NCBI RefSeq assembly: GCF_030499575.1
Contig: NZ_JASTLC010000001.1
Location: forward strand, 2,628,001-2,692,000
Direction: 5' to 3'
Length of the DNA: 64,000 nucleotides
Source: Streptomyces sp. DG2A-72
GTDB lineage: Bacteria; Actinomycetota; Actinomycetes; Streptomycetales; Streptomycetaceae
This document shows, in pieces, positions 26,766 through 36,325 of the stretch (position 1 is its first letter; every line of letters starts with the position of its first letter). The notes beneath the pieces are model-generated. The model saw only the letters and a program-made list of their open reading frames with translations. It was not told the DNA's origin and searched no databases. Position numbers and translations under genes: made by a program.

Positions 26766-28031
26766 TCACACAGCCGTCGGCCTGAGCCTTGCCGCGTCCT
26801 CCGGGGTCGGGCCCTCCGGGTTGCCCTTGACGAGGGCGCTGCCCTTGCGCCAGTGCTTCCACTGGAGGTTCCAGTCGCCGAAGCCGTTGCCGAAGGGTTC
26901 CATGGTGTTGCCGTAGGAGTTGACGACCTCGACCAGGTCCCCCTCGCGGACGTTCTCGTAGAACCAGGCGGCGTTGCCGGTGCTCATGCCGGTGCAGCCG
27001 TGGCTGACGTTGGCATAGCCCTGGGAGCCGACGGACCAGGGGGCGGCGTGGACGTACTCGCCGCTCCAGGTGACGCGGGTGGCCCAGTAGACGGGCAGGT
27101 CGTACGACTCCGAGGAGCCCTCGGCGATACCGATGCTGGTGCCGCGCATGCGTACGAAGTACTCCTTGCCGAGTACGACCTTGACGCCGTTGCGGGTCTC
27201 GAAGCCGGGCTTGCCGGTGGTGACGGGGATCTCGTTGATCGCCTCGCCGTTCTTGTAGACCGTCATGGAGTGGGACGAGGCGTCCGTGACGGCGATGACC
27301 TTGTCGCCGGTGGTGAGTTTCAGCGGCTTCGTCCCGCCGCCCCAGAGCCGGTCGCTGATCTTTATGCCCTCCAGGGTGCTGCGGACCCGGATGGTGGCGT
27401 GGGTGGGCCAGTACTCCTTGGGGCGGTAGTGGAGGTTCTGGTCGTCCACCCAGTGCCAGGCGCCCTCCGCCGCGGGCGTGGACTCGACCTTGAGCGCCCG
27501 TTCGATGATGGCCCGCTGGGCCTTGAGCTTGATGGGCTGGTCGAGTTCGGCCGTGATGGGCTGGCCGACGCCGTACTTGCCCGCCTGCGGCCCGAACTCC
27601 ACCTTCAGGCGCTTCTTGGTGAGGGGCTTGCCGGTGTCGAAGCTGAGGACCTTGCGGCCGGGCGCCCCGTCCTCGTCCTCCGTGCTCACCCGGACGGTGT
27701 AGTGGGCGTTGGCGGCCAGCGGTGAGGTGCTGTGCCAGCGGGAGCCGTCGGCGGAGAGCTCGCCGGCCACGAACCTGCCTCTGCCGTCGCGGGCCGTGAC
27801 ATCCGTGATGCGCCCTTCGGAGTCCTCTGCGACGACCTCCAGGGGCTTGTCCGGGTCGGCCTTCTTCCCGCCCTTGGAGGAGCCGTTGAAGGCGATCTGG
27901 TCCGCCGCGTCGTACGGTGCGGCGGACAGCGGGTTGCCGTCGCTGCCGCAGCCGGTGACGCCCGCGCCGAGGGCCATCACCAGCAGCGTGCAGCCGACCG
28001 CGGTGCGGGTGGTGCGGGGTGAGTCGTTCAT
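26766..28031 (-). CDS. L,D-transpeptidase lipoprotein (YkuD domain)
   Basis: A 421-residue lipoprotein. LLVMALGAGVTGCGSDGN gives a lipobox with Cys near 28. Two Ig-like domains follow (about 60-250), then the YkuD catalytic domain with the signature SHGCTGMS, Cys near 345 and the partner His in HAAPW. Mycobacterial LdtMt2 has this layout. The enzyme makes 3-3 cross-links between diaminopimelate residues in peptidoglycan outside the membrane. The start ATG at 28031 is followed closely by the lipobox, as expected. The inverted repeat GGCTTC/GAAGCC (28032-28050) lies directly before the start. It sits between the two halves of the oxidase cluster without an obvious functional link. Confidence 0.93.
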   Translation of the reverse strand: MNDSPRTTRTAVGCTLLVMALGAGVTGCGSDGNPLSAAPYDAADQIAFNGSSKGGKKADPDKPLEVVAEDSEGRITDVTARDGRGRFVAGELSADGSRWHSTSPLAANAHYTVRVSTEDEDGAPGRKVLSFDTGKPLTKKRLKVEFGPQAGKYGVGQPITAELDQPIKLKAQRAIIERALKVESTPAAEGAWHWVDDQNLHYRPKEYWPTHATIRVRSTLEGIKISDRLWGGGTKPLKLTTGDKVIAVTDASSHSMTVYKNGEAINEIPVTTGKPGFETRNGVKVVLGKEYFVRMRGTSIGIAEGSSESYDLPVYWATRVTWSGEYVHAAPWSVGSQGYANVSHGCTGMSTGNAAWFYENVREGDLVEVVNSYGNTMEPFGNGFGDWNLQWKHWRKGSALVKGNPEGPTPEDAARLRPTAV

Positions 28032-28111
28032 GGCTTCACGCTAGGAAGCCTCGTCAACCGTGGCGCGCTGGGTGACCCGTACGGGGGAACGCGATTGCGG
28101 CAAAAGGAGGA

Positions 28112-28142
28112 GCCCGGACCCTCCTTGACGGAGTGTCCGGGC
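28112..28142 (-). terminator. Terminator of the ctaC-ctaD-ctaF operon
   Basis: Arms GCCCGGAC (28112-28119) and GTCCGGGC (28135-28142) enclose an inner CTCC/GGAG stem. It is 21 bases past the ctaF stop and before the transpeptidase gene on the same strand. Confidence 0.7.
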
Positions 28143-28162
28143 CCCGGAGCGCTCGGCGTGTG

Positions 28163-28561
28163 TTACTGGGTGCGGTTCTCACCGCGGTAGTACTCGAAGA
28201 CCCAGCCCCACAGGCCCACCAGGATCAGCGGTGCCGAGAAGTACATCAGCCACCAGCCGATCGCGATCGACAGGAAGGCGAGCGCGCCGCCGACCGCGAG
28301 GGAGAGCGGCTGCCAGCTGTGCGGGCTGAAGAACCCGACCTCGCCGGCGTCGTCCGCGACGTCCGCCTCCTTGTTGTCCTGCGCACCCACGTCGACCCGC
28401 CGGGCGGTGAAGCCCAGGTAGAAGCCGACCATGATGCACAGACCGAAGGCCAGGAAAAGGGCCGTGGTACCGGCCGGCTCCTTCGACCACACGCCATAGA
28501 CGACCGCCGTGGCGAGGACGAAGACGCTCAGCCACATGAACATCTTGCCCTGGATCTTCAC
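28163..28561 (-). CDS. ctaF: Actinobacterial cytochrome c oxidase subunit IV
   Basis: A 132-residue membrane protein with four spans: [57 protein letters not shown] and [14 protein letters not shown]. CtaF is specific to actinobacteria and stabilises the aa3 oxidase within the bcc-aa3 supercomplex. The GTG at 28561 overlaps the ctaD stop (GTGA), so translation is coupled. It is the last gene of ctaC-ctaD-ctaF. Confidence 0.95.
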   Translation of the reverse strand: MKIQGKMFMWLSVFVLATAVVYGVWSKEPAGTTALFLAFGLCIMVGFYLGFTARRVDVGAQDNKEADVADDAGEVGFFSPHSWQPLSLAVGGALAFLSIAIGWWLMYFSAPLILVGLWGWVFEYYRGENRTQ

Positions 28562-30294
28562 TTGCCGGCCTCCTTGCCGCCCGCGAGAGCCTTCTCACCG
28601 TGAGGCGCGTTCTCGAGCTGGTCGAGAGCGGCGATCTCGGGGTGGTGCAGGTCGAACGCCGGGGATTCGCTGCGGATCCGCGGCAGGGTGAGGAAGTTGT
28701 GCCGCGGCGGCGGGCAGGACGTCGCCCACTCCAGCGAACGGCCGTAGCCCCACGGGTCGTCGACCTCGACCTTCTTGCCGTACTTCGCGGTCTTCCACAC
28801 GTTGTAGAAGAACGGCAGGATCGACAGGCCGAGCACGAACGAGCTGATCGTCGAGATCGTGTTCAGGGCCGTGAAGCCATCGGCCGCGAGATAGTCCGCG
28901 TACCGACGCGGCATGCCCTCCGCGCCCAGCCAGTGCTGGACCAGGAAGGTGCCGTGGAAGCCGATGAACAGCGTCCAGAAGGTGATTTTGCCCAGGCGCT
29001 CGTCGAGCATCTTGCCGGTCATCTTCGGCCACCAGAAGTGGAAGCCGGCGAACATCGCGAAGACGACGGTGCCGAAGACGACGTAGTGGAAGTGCGCCAC
29101 CACGAAGTACGAGTCCGAGACGTGGAAGTCCAACGGCGGAGAGGCCAGGATGACACCGGTCAGACCACCGAAGGTGAAGGTGATCAGGAAGCCGACCGCC
29201 CAGAGCATCGGTGTCTCGAAGGACAAGGAGCCCTTCCACATCGTTCCGATCCAGTTGAAGAACTTCACGCCTGTTGGTACGGCGATGAGGAACGTCATGA
29301 AGGAGAAGAACGGGAGCAACACTCCGCCGGTGACGTACATGTGGTGGGCCCACACCGTCACGGACAGACCCGCGATCGCGATGGTCGCGCCGATCAGACC
29401 CATGTAGCCGAACATCGGCTTGCGGGAGAAGACCGGGATGACTTCGGAAATGATTCCGAAGAATGGCAACGCGATGATGTACACCTCTGGATGGCCGAAG
29501 AACCAGAAGAGGTGTTGCCATAGCAAGGCGCCGCCATTGGCGGAGTCGAAGACATGCGCCCCGAATTTTCGGTCCGCCTCCAGGGCGAACAGCGCTGCCG
29601 CGAGCACCGGGAAGGCCAGCAGCACCAGGACCGCGGTGAGCAGCACGTTCCACACGAAGATCGGCATGCGGAACATGGTCATGCCGGGGGCGCGCATGCA
29701 GATGATGGTGGTGATGAAGTTGACCGCGCCGAGGATGGTGCCGAAGCCGGAGAAGGCCAGACCCATGATCCAAAGGTCGGCGCCGATGCCCGGGCTGCGG
29801 ACCGCGTCGGAGAGCGGGGAGTAGGCGAACCAGCCGAAGTCGGCCGCACCCTGGGGGGTGAGGAAGCCGCCCACCGCGATCAGCGAGCCGAACAGGTACA
29901 GCCAGTAGGCGAACATGTTCAGCCGCGGGAACGCCACGTCGGGCGCGCCGATCTGCAGCGGCATGATCCAGTTCGTGAAGCCGGCGAACAGCGGCGTCGC
30001 GAACATCAGCAGCATGATCGTGCCGTGCATCGTGAACGCCTGGTTGAACTGCTCGTTCGACATGATCTGCAGGCCCGGACGGGCCAGCTCGGCGCGCATG
30101 AAGAGCGCCATCACGCCACCGATGCAGAAGAACGCGAACGACGTGACGAGGTAGAGCGTTCCGATCGTCTTGTGGTCAGTGGTGGTGAGCCACTTGATCA
30201 CGACGTTGCCGGGCTGCTTGCGCCTGACCGGCAGCTCGTCCGTGTAGTGGGACTCCGCTGCGGCGGCACCCTGGGGTTCGTTGAGGATGCTCAC
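28558..30294 (-). CDS. ctaD: Cytochrome c oxidase subunit I (aa3 type)
   Basis: A 578-residue, twelve-span catalytic subunit with heme a, heme a3 and Cu[18 protein letters not shown] carries the CuB His and cross-linked Tyr, [17 protein letters not shown] follows, and [12 protein letters not shown] carries the heme histidines. The D-channel entry [19 protein letters not shown] is present. It reduces oxygen to water and pumps protons. The GTG at 30294 overlaps the stop of ctaC in a GTGA pattern. Confidence 0.98.
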   Translation of the reverse strand: MSILNEPQGAAAAESHYTDELPVRRKQPGNVVIKWLTTTDHKTIGTLYLVTSFAFFCIGGVMALFMRAELARPGLQIMSNEQFNQAFTMHGTIMLLMFATPLFAGFTNWIMPLQIGAPDVAFPRLNMFAYWLYLFGSLIAVGGFLTPQGAADFGWFAYSPLSDAVRSPGIGADLWIMGLAFSGFGTILGAVNFITTIICMRAPGMTMFRMPIFVWNVLLTAVLVLLAFPVLAAALFALEADRKFGAHVFDSANGGALLWQHLFWFFGHPEVYIIALPFFGIISEVIPVFSRKPMFGYMGLIGATIAIAGLSVTVWAHHMYVTGGVLLPFFSFMTFLIAVPTGVKFFNWIGTMWKGSLSFETPMLWAVGFLITFTFGGLTGVILASPPLDFHVSDSYFVVAHFHYVVFGTVVFAMFAGFHFWWPKMTGKMLDERLGKITFWTLFIGFHGTFLVQHWLGAEGMPRRYADYLAADGFTALNTISTISSFVLGLSILPFFYNVWKTAKYGKKVEVDDPWGYGRSLEWATSCPPPRHNFLTLPRIRSESPAFDLHHPEIAALDQLENAPHGEKALAGGKEAGK

Positions 30295-31250
30295 AGGTTT
30301 GTCGTCTCCCGGTTCTTCTCGTGGCTCGTCTGCGCGATGCCGGCGGGAACGTAACCGGTCTGCCCCTTCTTGGCGAGGTCCTTGAGGTGCTGCTCATAGC
30401 GCTCAGGGGAGACGACCTTCACGTTGAACAGCATCCGGGAGTGGTCGACGCCGCACAGCTCGGCGCACTTGCCCAGGAAGGTGCCCTCCTTGTTGGGGGT
30501 CACCTGGAAGGAGTTGGTGTGGCCCGGGATGACGTCCTGCTTCATGAGGAACGGCACCACCCAGAAGGAGTGGATGACGTCCCGGGAGGTGAGGATGAAG
30601 CGGACCGTCTTGCCCTTGGGCAGCCACAGGGTCGGGCCCGGGTTGCCGGTCTGCGGGTTCCGGGTGCCGGGCGTGCCGACGTCATAGACACCGCCGGCGT
30701 TCGCCGGGAAGTCGTCCTTGAACCGGTTCGGGATCGCGTCCAGGTTCTTGTCGGTCTTCGCGTCACCGGTGGAACCGTCGACGTTCTCGACGTAGTTGAA
30801 GCCCCAGCTCCACTGGAAGCCGACGACGTTTACGGTGACGTCCGGCTTCTTCTTGAGGCTGAGGAGCTCGGACTCGTCGCGGGCCGTGAAGTAGAAGAGG
30901 ACCGACACGATGATGAGCGGGACCACCGTGTACAGCGCCTCGATCGGCATGTTGTACCGGGTCTGCGGAGGAACCTCGACCTTGGTGCGGCTGCGCCGGT
31001 GGAAGATGCTGCTCCACAGGATCAGGCCCCAGACCAGCACGCCGGTGGCGAGCGCGGCCGCCCAGGATCCCTGCCACAGGGAGAGGATCCGCGGAGCCTC
31101 TTCGGTGGTGGGGGTGGGCATACCAAGGCGGGGGAAGTCCTCGTATGTGCAACCGGTTGCAGTCGCCAGGACCAAGCCCGCGGTCAGTGCCTGCAGCAGC
31201 TTCCGCCGCATCGGGCGCCGCGGCGAGCGGTCGGAGCCGTAGGGACTCAC
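30291..31250 (-). CDS. ctaC: Cytochrome c oxidase subunit II
   Basis: A 319-residue protein. The N-terminus has a lipobox-like hydrophobic signal ([17 protein letters not shown]), then two membrane spans and a cupredoxin domain. The CuA motif [12 protein letters not shown] lies near 258-270, with an upstream His in VIHSFWVVP. It accepts electrons from QcrC. I chose GTG at 31250 because GGGAAGG lies seven bases upstream and the basic N-region of the signal follows; a longer open frame reaches 31355 but has no signal-like property. It is the first gene of ctaC-ctaD-ctaF. Confidence 0.95.
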   Translation of the reverse strand: MSPYGSDRSPRRPMRRKLLQALTAGLVLATATGCTYEDFPRLGMPTPTTEEAPRILSLWQGSWAAALATGVLVWGLILWSSIFHRRSRTKVEVPPQTRYNMPIEALYTVVPLIIVSVLFYFTARDESELLSLKKKPDVTVNVVGFQWSWGFNYVENVDGSTGDAKTDKNLDAIPNRFKDDFPANAGGVYDVGTPGTRNPQTGNPGPTLWLPKGKTVRFILTSRDVIHSFWVVPFLMKQDVIPGHTNSFQVTPNKEGTFLGKCAELCGVDHSRMLFNVKVVSPERYEQHLKDLAKKGQTGYVPAGIAQTSHEKNRETTNL

Positions 31251-31330
31251 GTAGCGCCTTCCCGAGAGTCTCGCCCGCGCTGTTCGGCTGCGGCCTTCTC
31301 GCTGGTCGGTCGCCGCCCTGCGTCGGGCAG

Positions 31331-31359
31331 GGGTTTGGATGTTTATGCGGACCAAACCC
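31331..31359. promoter_or_regulatory. Inverted repeat upstream of ctaC
   Basis: Perfect 8-bp arms GGGTTTGG (31331-31338) and CCAAACCC (31352-31359) flank 13 bases that are unusually A+T rich for this region (GTTTATG). It lies 81-109 bases before the ctaC GTG. Candidate operator or promoter element for the oxidase operon. Confidence 0.4.
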
Positions 31360-31443
31360 TAGCCGACGCTCTCCGAGGGTTCGCGGGGAGGGGTGCCTAG
31401 TGAGTGGGGTGGTTCGCTGGTTTGGCGGCTGCGGGTTCGTTGT

Positions 31444-31480
31444 GGCTTGTCGCGCAGTTCCCCGCGCCCCTTTAAGGGCG
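31444..31480 (-). repeat. Dispersed intergenic repeat, type A copy 5
   Basis: On plus: GGCTTGTCGCGCAGTTCCCC, then GCGCCCCTTTAAGGGCG, preceded by CGGCTGCGGGTTCGTTGT. It lies in the 260-base region between divergent ctaC and the cysteine desulfurase gene, 31 bases before the latter. Confidence 0.85.
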
Positions 31481-31510
31481 TTGCACGTCCGTACGTCTTA
31501 GCGTTGCTGT

Positions 31511-32890
31511 GTGTCCTACTTCGATGCTGCTTCAGCCGCTCCCCTTCATCCCGTTGCCCGGCAGGCCTTGCAGGCCTCTCTCGACGAGGGGTGGGCCGAC
31601 CCGTCCCGGCTCTACCGTGAAGGGCGGCGGGCTCGGTTGTTGTTGGATGCGGCTCGGGAGGCTGCGGCCGAAGCCGTGGGGTGTCGGGCGGATGAGCTGG
31701 TCTTCACCTCGTCCGGTACTCGGGCTGTGCACTCGGGAATCTCGGGGGCGTTGGCGGGGCGGCGACGGGTGGGGCGTCACCTGATCGTGTCAGCGGTCGA
31801 ACATTCCTCGGTGCTCCATTCGGCCGATGCGCATGAGGCGGACGGCGGGACGGTGACGCAGGTTGCGGTGGATCGGATGGGGGTGGTGGCGCCTCAGGCG
31901 TACGGCGCCGCTCTTCGGCCCGATACCGCGCTCGCCTGTCTGCAGTCGGCCAACCATGAGGTGGGGACGGAGCAGCCGGTTGCCGCTGTGGCCGAGTTGT
32001 GCCGGGAGGCGGGGGTGCCGTTGCTGGTGGATGCGGCGCAGTCGCTCGGGTGGGGGCCGGTCGAGGGTGAGTGGTCCTTGCTCACGGCCAGTGCGCACAA
32101 GTGGGGTGGGCCGTCGGGGGTCGGGCTGCTCGTGGTGCGCAAGGGGGTGCGGTTCGCCGCTCAAGGGCCCGTGGACGAGCGGGAGTCGGGGCGGGCGGCC
32201 GGGTTCGAGAATCTGCCGGGGATCGTGGCGGCGGCGGCCTCGTTGCGGGCGGTGCGGGCGGAGGCGGCGCAGGAGGCGGTACGGCTGCGGGAGTTGACGG
32301 AGCGGATCCGGGCTCGGGTGGCGGAGTCGGTGCCCGATGTGGAGGTGGTGGGGGATCCGGTGCGGCGGCTGCCCGGGATCGTCACCTTCTCCTGTCTTTA
32401 TGTCGACGGGGAGACATTGCTGCACGAGCTGGATCGTGCCGGTTTCTCCGTGTCGTCCGGGTCGTCCTGCACGAGCAGCACGCTGACGCCCAGCCATGTG
32501 CTGAGGGCCATGGGGGTGCTGAGTGAGGGAAACGTGCGGGTTTCGCTGCCGTTCGGGACTCCGGCGGAGGACGTCGACCGGTTCCTGGAGGTGCTGCCGG
32601 GGGCCGTGGCGGCGGTGCGGGAGAAGTTGGGGGCGCCGGTGCCCGCGACGACGACCGTGCGGGAGGACGTCCTGGTCGTGGACGCGCTCGGCAAGCGGTG
32701 CCCGATCCCCGTCATCGAGCTGGCGAAGGTCATCGGGGACGTCCCCGTCGGCGGCACGGTCCGCGTGCTGTCGGACGACGAGGCCGCGCGACTGGACATT
32801 CCGGCGTGGTGCGAGATGCGGGGGCAGGAGTACGTCGGTGAGGAACCGGCGGAGAAGGGAACGGCGTATCTGATCCGCCGGTCGACATGA
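31511..32890 (+). CDS. Cysteine desulfurase fused to a C-terminal TusA sulfur-carrier domain
   Basis: A 459-residue fusion. Residues 1-370 are a NifS/IscS-type cysteine desulfurase: YFDAASAAPLHPVA, the VSAVEHSSVL block, the PLP Lys in SAHKWGGPSG near 195, and the catalytic Cys in SSGSSCTSS near 319. Residues 385-459 are a TusA/SirA domain with LGKRCPIPVIELAKV, whose CPxP cysteine near 396 accepts persulfide. Fusing donor and acceptor suggests direct sulfur relay to tRNA thiolation, molybdopterin or Fe-S assembly. The GTG at 31511 is used. The stop is followed after five bases by a type A repeat. It is next to ctaC but divergent. Confidence 0.92.
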   Translation: MSYFDAASAAPLHPVARQALQASLDEGWADPSRLYREGRRARLLLDAAREAAAEAVGCRADELVFTSSGTRAVHSGISGALAGRRRVGRHLIVSAVEHSSVLHSADAHEADGGTVTQVAVDRMGVVAPQAYGAALRPDTALACLQSANHEVGTEQPVAAVAELCREAGVPLLVDAAQSLGWGPVEGEWSLLTASAHKWGGPSGVGLLVVRKGVRFAAQGPVDERESGRAAGFENLPGIVAAAASLRAVRAEAAQEAVRLRELTERIRARVAESVPDVEVVGDPVRRLPGIVTFSCLYVDGETLLHELDRAGFSVSSGSSCTSSTLTPSHVLRAMGVLSEGNVRVSLPFGTPAEDVDRFLEVLPGAVAAVREKLGAPVPATTTVREDVLVVDALGKRCPIPVIELAKVIGDVPVGGTVRVLSDDEAARLDIPAWCEMRGQEYVGEEPAEKGTAYLIRRST

Positions 32891-32895
32891 CCCAC

Positions 32896-32928
32896 CCAGG
32901 GGCGCGGGGAACTGCGCGACCAGCCCCC
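32896..32928 (+). repeat. Dispersed intergenic repeat, type A copy 6
   Basis: CCAGGGGCGCGGGGAACTGC, then GCGACCAGCCCCC, followed by ACGCCCCCGCACACGAC. The left CCCC arm is shortened to a CC stub. It starts five bases after the stop of the desulfurase-TusA gene. Confidence 0.8.
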
Positions 32929-32979
32929 ACGCCCCCGCACACGACAACGCTCGAGTGCCCGGCAGACGAATAGTCGACG

Positions 32980-33954
32980 TCAGCCCAGGTGAGCCCTGAC
33001 CTCTTCGGCCGCGTCATGGCCGTACGCCTTCGTGAACCGATCCATGAAGTGCGCCCGGCGCAACTGGTACTCCTGGGTGCCGACCGTCTCGATGACCAGC
33101 GTGGCGAGCATGCAGCCGACCTGTGCGGCGCGCTCCAGGGAGACGTCCCAGGCGAGGCCGGAGAGGAAGCCGGCGCGGAACGCGTCGCCGACGCCGGTGG
33201 GGTCGGCCTTGCGCTCCTCCTCGGGGCAGCCGACCTCGATCGGGTCCTCGCCGACGCGCTCGATGCGGACGCCGCGCGAGCCGAGCGTGGTGACGCGGGT
33301 GCCGACCTTGGCGAGGATCTCGGCGTCGGTCCAGCCGGTCTTGGACTCGATGAGGCCCTTCTCGTACTCGTTCGAGAAGAGGTACGTCGCCCCGTCCAGC
33401 AGGATCCGGATCTCCTCGCCGTCCATGCGGGCGATCTGCTGGGAGAAGTCGGCGGCGAACGGGATGGACCGGGAGCGGCACTCCTCGGTGTGGCGGAGCA
33501 TCGCCTCCGGGTCGTCGGCGCCGATCAGGACCAGGTCGAGGCCGCCGACGCGGTCTGCGACGGTCTTGAGCTCGATGAGGCGGGCCTCGCTCATCGCGCC
33601 GGTGTAGAAGGAGCCGATCTGGTTGTGGTCGGCGTCCGTGGTGCACACGAAGCGGGCGGTGTGCAGCGTCTCGGAGATCCGGACCGAGTCGGTGTCGACG
33701 CCGTGCCGGCCGAGCCAGGAGCGGTAGTCGTCGAAGTCGAAGCCGGCGGCCCCGACCAGGATAGGCCTGGTGCCGAGCTGGCCCATGCCGAAGGCGATGT
33801 TCGCGCCGACCCCGCCCCGGCGTACGTCGAGGTTGTCGACCAGGAAGGAGAGCGAGACCGTGTGCAGTTGGTCCGCGACGAGCTGGTCGGCGAAGCGGCC
33901 GGGGAAGGTCATGAGGTGGTCGGTGGCGATGGAGCCGGTGACTGCGATGCGCAC
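32980..33954 (-). CDS. PfkB-family carbohydrate kinase, probable adenosine kinase
   Basis: A 324-residue ribokinase-fold enzyme. The opening MRIAVTGSIATDHLMTFPG, the di-glycine RRGGVGANIAFG near 47, and the C-terminal signature ADPTGVGDAFRAGFL near 249-263 with the catalytic Asp are all present. The insert and size resemble the mycobacterial adenosine kinase AdoK, whose gene also neighbours ctaC in M. tuberculosis. That context supports adenosine salvage or S-adenosylhomocysteine product removal, but sugar kinase activity is not excluded. The start is ATG at 33954. The gene stands alone on the minus strand. Confidence 0.85.
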   Translation of the reverse strand: MRIAVTGSIATDHLMTFPGRFADQLVADQLHTVSLSFLVDNLDVRRGGVGANIAFGMGQLGTRPILVGAAGFDFDDYRSWLGRHGVDTDSVRISETLHTARFVCTTDADHNQIGSFYTGAMSEARLIELKTVADRVGGLDLVLIGADDPEAMLRHTEECRSRSIPFAADFSQQIARMDGEEIRILLDGATYLFSNEYEKGLIESKTGWTDAEILAKVGTRVTTLGSRGVRIERVGEDPIEVGCPEEERKADPTGVGDAFRAGFLSGLAWDVSLERAAQVGCMLATLVIETVGTQEYQLRRAHFMDRFTKAYGHDAAEEVRAHLG

Positions 33955-34089
33955 GGCTAGGTATCTCCAACGGATGCGGAGGCGGATTGACAGTTAACGC
34001 TACCGGGTCGGCGTGGTGACGTTGAAGCGACCAAAACTACCCGATAGTAGATCTTTCTTCGCCGACTCGGACGTGCTTACGGTGCCGTC

Positions 34090-34299
34090 ATGACGAAACT
34101 CGACGTCCATGCTCCGGTCCCGGTCGATCTGGAAGGCGACCTGGCGTCGCTGCGCGGCGACTGTGCCCGGATGGCCCCCCACTGGACGGTTCCGGACCGG
34201 AGCGCCGCCCTTCCCGTCTCCCCGTCCCTCATTCACGGGGTGAGCGTGCCGAAGAGGTCCGCGCGGCTGCTGGACGCCATGTCGGACTACGGCGACTGA
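34090..34299 (+). CDS. Small hypothetical protein
   Basis: A 69-residue open frame with an acidic N-terminal third (LDVHAPVPVDLEGDLASLRG), HWTVPDRSAALPVSPSLIHG in the middle and VPKRSARLLDAMSDYGD at the end. I do not recognise a family. Codon use has the expected G/C third positions and no competing gene overlaps it, so it is probably translated. No strong ribosome site is seen before the ATG. It lies between the divergent adenosine-kinase-like gene and the large membrane protein on the same strand. Confidence 0.5.
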   Translation: MTKLDVHAPVPVDLEGDLASLRGDCARMAPHWTVPDRSAALPVSPSLIHGVSVPKRSARLLDAMSDYGD

Positions 34300-34445
34300 T
34301 TCAGCGCCGTCAGGGAACCGCGCGCTCCCCCGCTGCGTCCCATCGCTGTCCCCCTTAGAGGGGATGCGGAATACGACCCATCGCCCGCGCCGAATTGGCA
34401 GGGCCGGGTCAACAGGGACAGCTGTGCAGGCAAAGGAGCGATGCG

Positions 34446-36239
34446 GTGAACACCGAGCGACCCGACAACGACGACGCGGGCGCCTCCGGCAAGGACGCGG
34501 AGGAGGCACGGGTGGAGAAGGGCGCCGTCGGTGCCGCCGAAGACGCCGGGACAACTCGGGACGCCACTGACACCGCCGGGAAGGGCGAGGGGGGCCAGGA
34601 GGCCGAGAGGGCCGAGGCGGCGGGGGTCCCGGAGGGGAAGGGCGCCGCGGAGGAGCCCGGCGCCGAAACGTCCGGCGCCGACCCTGCACCCGGCACGGAA
34701 GCGCCCGACACCGACGCCCCCAGCGCCGAAACGCCCCACGCCGACACCTCCGACCTCCACGTGGTTGCCCCTGAAGAGGGCTCTGCGGCGCGGCCCCCTC
34801 GGCGGCGTTCGCCCGTCGCCATCGCCTCCGTCGCCGCGGCCGTTCTGCTCGTCGGCGGTGGTGGGGCGTACTTCGCCGCCACCGCGTCCAGTGGTTCGGA
34901 CGGCCGTACGTCGTCCGGGGCCCCCGGCGGCGACGGCACTCCCCCGCCGCTCGCGCTCGACGGATACTCCGAGGGCAGCGCCGGTATCGCGCCGGGCGAG
35001 CCCGACCCGAACGGGGTGACGTACAAGGCCGAGGGTGAGATGCCGGACGGTCCCGATTCCGCACCCGTGTACCGGGCGAACGGTGGGGTCACCGAGGATC
35101 AGGTGGCCGAGCTGGCTGCCGCACTCGGCGTGGACGGGACGCCGGTCGCCCAGGGACAGGCCTGGACGGTGGGCGCGAAGGACGCGGCGGGGCCGAGTCT
35201 GCAGGTGAACAAGGCGGCGCCGGGTACGTGGACGTTCCACCGGTACGCGCCCGGGACGGACGACTGCGAGAGCACCACCGTCTGTTCCAAGGACCCCGCC
35301 GATCCGGCGGGCGATCCGGTGAGCCCCGAGACCGCCGAGCAGGCAGCCGCGCCGATCCTCAAGGCCGTCGGGCAGGACGACGCCAAGATCGACACGAGCC
35401 AGGTCATCGGCGCCCAGCGGGTGGTGAACGCCGATCCGGTGGTCGGCGGAATGCCGACGTACGGCTGGACGACCGGACTGACCATCGGCGCCGAGGGCGA
35501 AGTGGTAGGCGGCAGCGGTCAGTTGGAGGCGCCGGTGAAGGGGGACACGTATCCCGTGCTGAGCGCCGAGAAGACGCTGGGTCTGATGAACAAGGCTCCG
35601 GCGGCCGACCATCGGATGGGCATCGGCGGGTGCGCCAGTCCCGTACCGCTGAAGGACCGGCTGGAGGCGCCGTGCGGGTCGGAGAGCGGCGCCCCGCAGC
35701 AGACGATCACCGTCGAGAAGGCGGTGTTCGGGCTGGCCTCGCATACCGTGGGCGGGCAGCCGGCGCTGGTGCCGTCCTGGCTGTACGAGGTGCGGGCGCC
35801 GGGCGCCGAGGACGCCTTCACGGTGACTCATCCGGCGGTCGACCCGAAGTACCTGGCCTCGCCGACGACTTCCGCGCCGAGCGGGCAGCCCAGCACGCTG
35901 CCGACCTCGCCCGGCGATGAGCCGACCTCCGCGCCGGCCCCCCGTGAGGTGACGGTGCAGGGCTACACGGCCGAGGGCAGCGAGCTGACCGTGGCCTTCA
36001 CCGGCGGCGTCTGCGCCGACTACGAGGCGACGGCGACCGAGGGCGGCGACAAGGTGACGGTCACGGTGACCGAGAAGCCCTGGCCGGGCAAGGTCTGCAT
36101 CATGATCGCGAAGGAGTACCACCAGACCGTCCAGCTGGACGAGCCGCTGGGCGACCGGAAGGTCGTCGGGGCGGACGGCAAGGCGGTCCCGCTGGAGAAG
36201 GCGGGGGCGCGGCTGCCGGAGGCGTCCGGCAGCCGGTGA
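34446..36239 (+). CDS. Large single-span membrane protein with acidic cytoplasmic tail, unknown function
   Basis: A 597-residue protein starting with GTG at 34446; AAAGGAG lies six bases upstream. Residues 1-115 are low-complexity, Ala/Glu/Asp/Gly-rich and probably disordered. A basic RPPRRRSP and one membrane span (VAIASVAAAVLLVGGGGAYF) follow at about 118-145. The rest is extracellular: TYKAEGEMPDGPDSAPVYR, WTFHRYAPG, paired cysteines (CESTTVC, CASPVPL...APC) and a Ser/Thr/Pro-rich linker near 480-510 before a C-terminal beta domain. The layout resembles anti-sigma-like or sensor membrane proteins in Streptomyces, but no domain name can be given. A terminator hairpin follows. Confidence 0.85.
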   Translation: MNTERPDNDDAGASGKDAEEARVEKGAVGAAEDAGTTRDATDTAGKGEGGQEAERAEAAGVPEGKGAAEEPGAETSGADPAPGTEAPDTDAPSAETPHADTSDLHVVAPEEGSAARPPRRRSPVAIASVAAAVLLVGGGGAYFAATASSGSDGRTSSGAPGGDGTPPPLALDGYSEGSAGIAPGEPDPNGVTYKAEGEMPDGPDSAPVYRANGGVTEDQVAELAAALGVDGTPVAQGQAWTVGAKDAAGPSLQVNKAAPGTWTFHRYAPGTDDCESTTVCSKDPADPAGDPVSPETAEQAAAPILKAVGQDDAKIDTSQVIGAQRVVNADPVVGGMPTYGWTTGLTIGAEGEVVGGSGQLEAPVKGDTYPVLSAEKTLGLMNKAPAADHRMGIGGCASPVPLKDRLEAPCGSESGAPQQTITVEKAVFGLASHTVGGQPALVPSWLYEVRAPGAEDAFTVTHPAVDPKYLASPTTSAPSGQPSTLPTSPGDEPTSAPAPREVTVQGYTAEGSELTVAFTGGVCADYEATATEGGDKVTVTVTEKPWPGKVCIMIAKEYHQTVQLDEPLGDRKVVGADGKAVPLEKAGARLPEASGSR

Positions 36240-36250
36240 TCTGCCGCACA

Positions 36251-36303
36251 CAAGCGTGAAGGCGGCGGCCCCGTACGGGGCCGCCGCCTTCACATCACGC
36301 TTG
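36251..36303. terminator. Strong bidirectional terminator between the membrane protein gene and erpA
   Basis: Core arms GTGAAGGCGGCGGCCCC (36256-36272) and GGGGCCGCCGCCTTCAC (36277-36293) form a perfect 17-bp stem with a GTAC loop. An outer pair CAAGCGTGA (36251-36259) and TCACGCTTG (36295-36303) offers an alternative stem. It lies between convergent stops. Confidence 0.8.
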
Positions 36304-36325
36304 AGGCTTGGCTGAGGCTTGAGGC

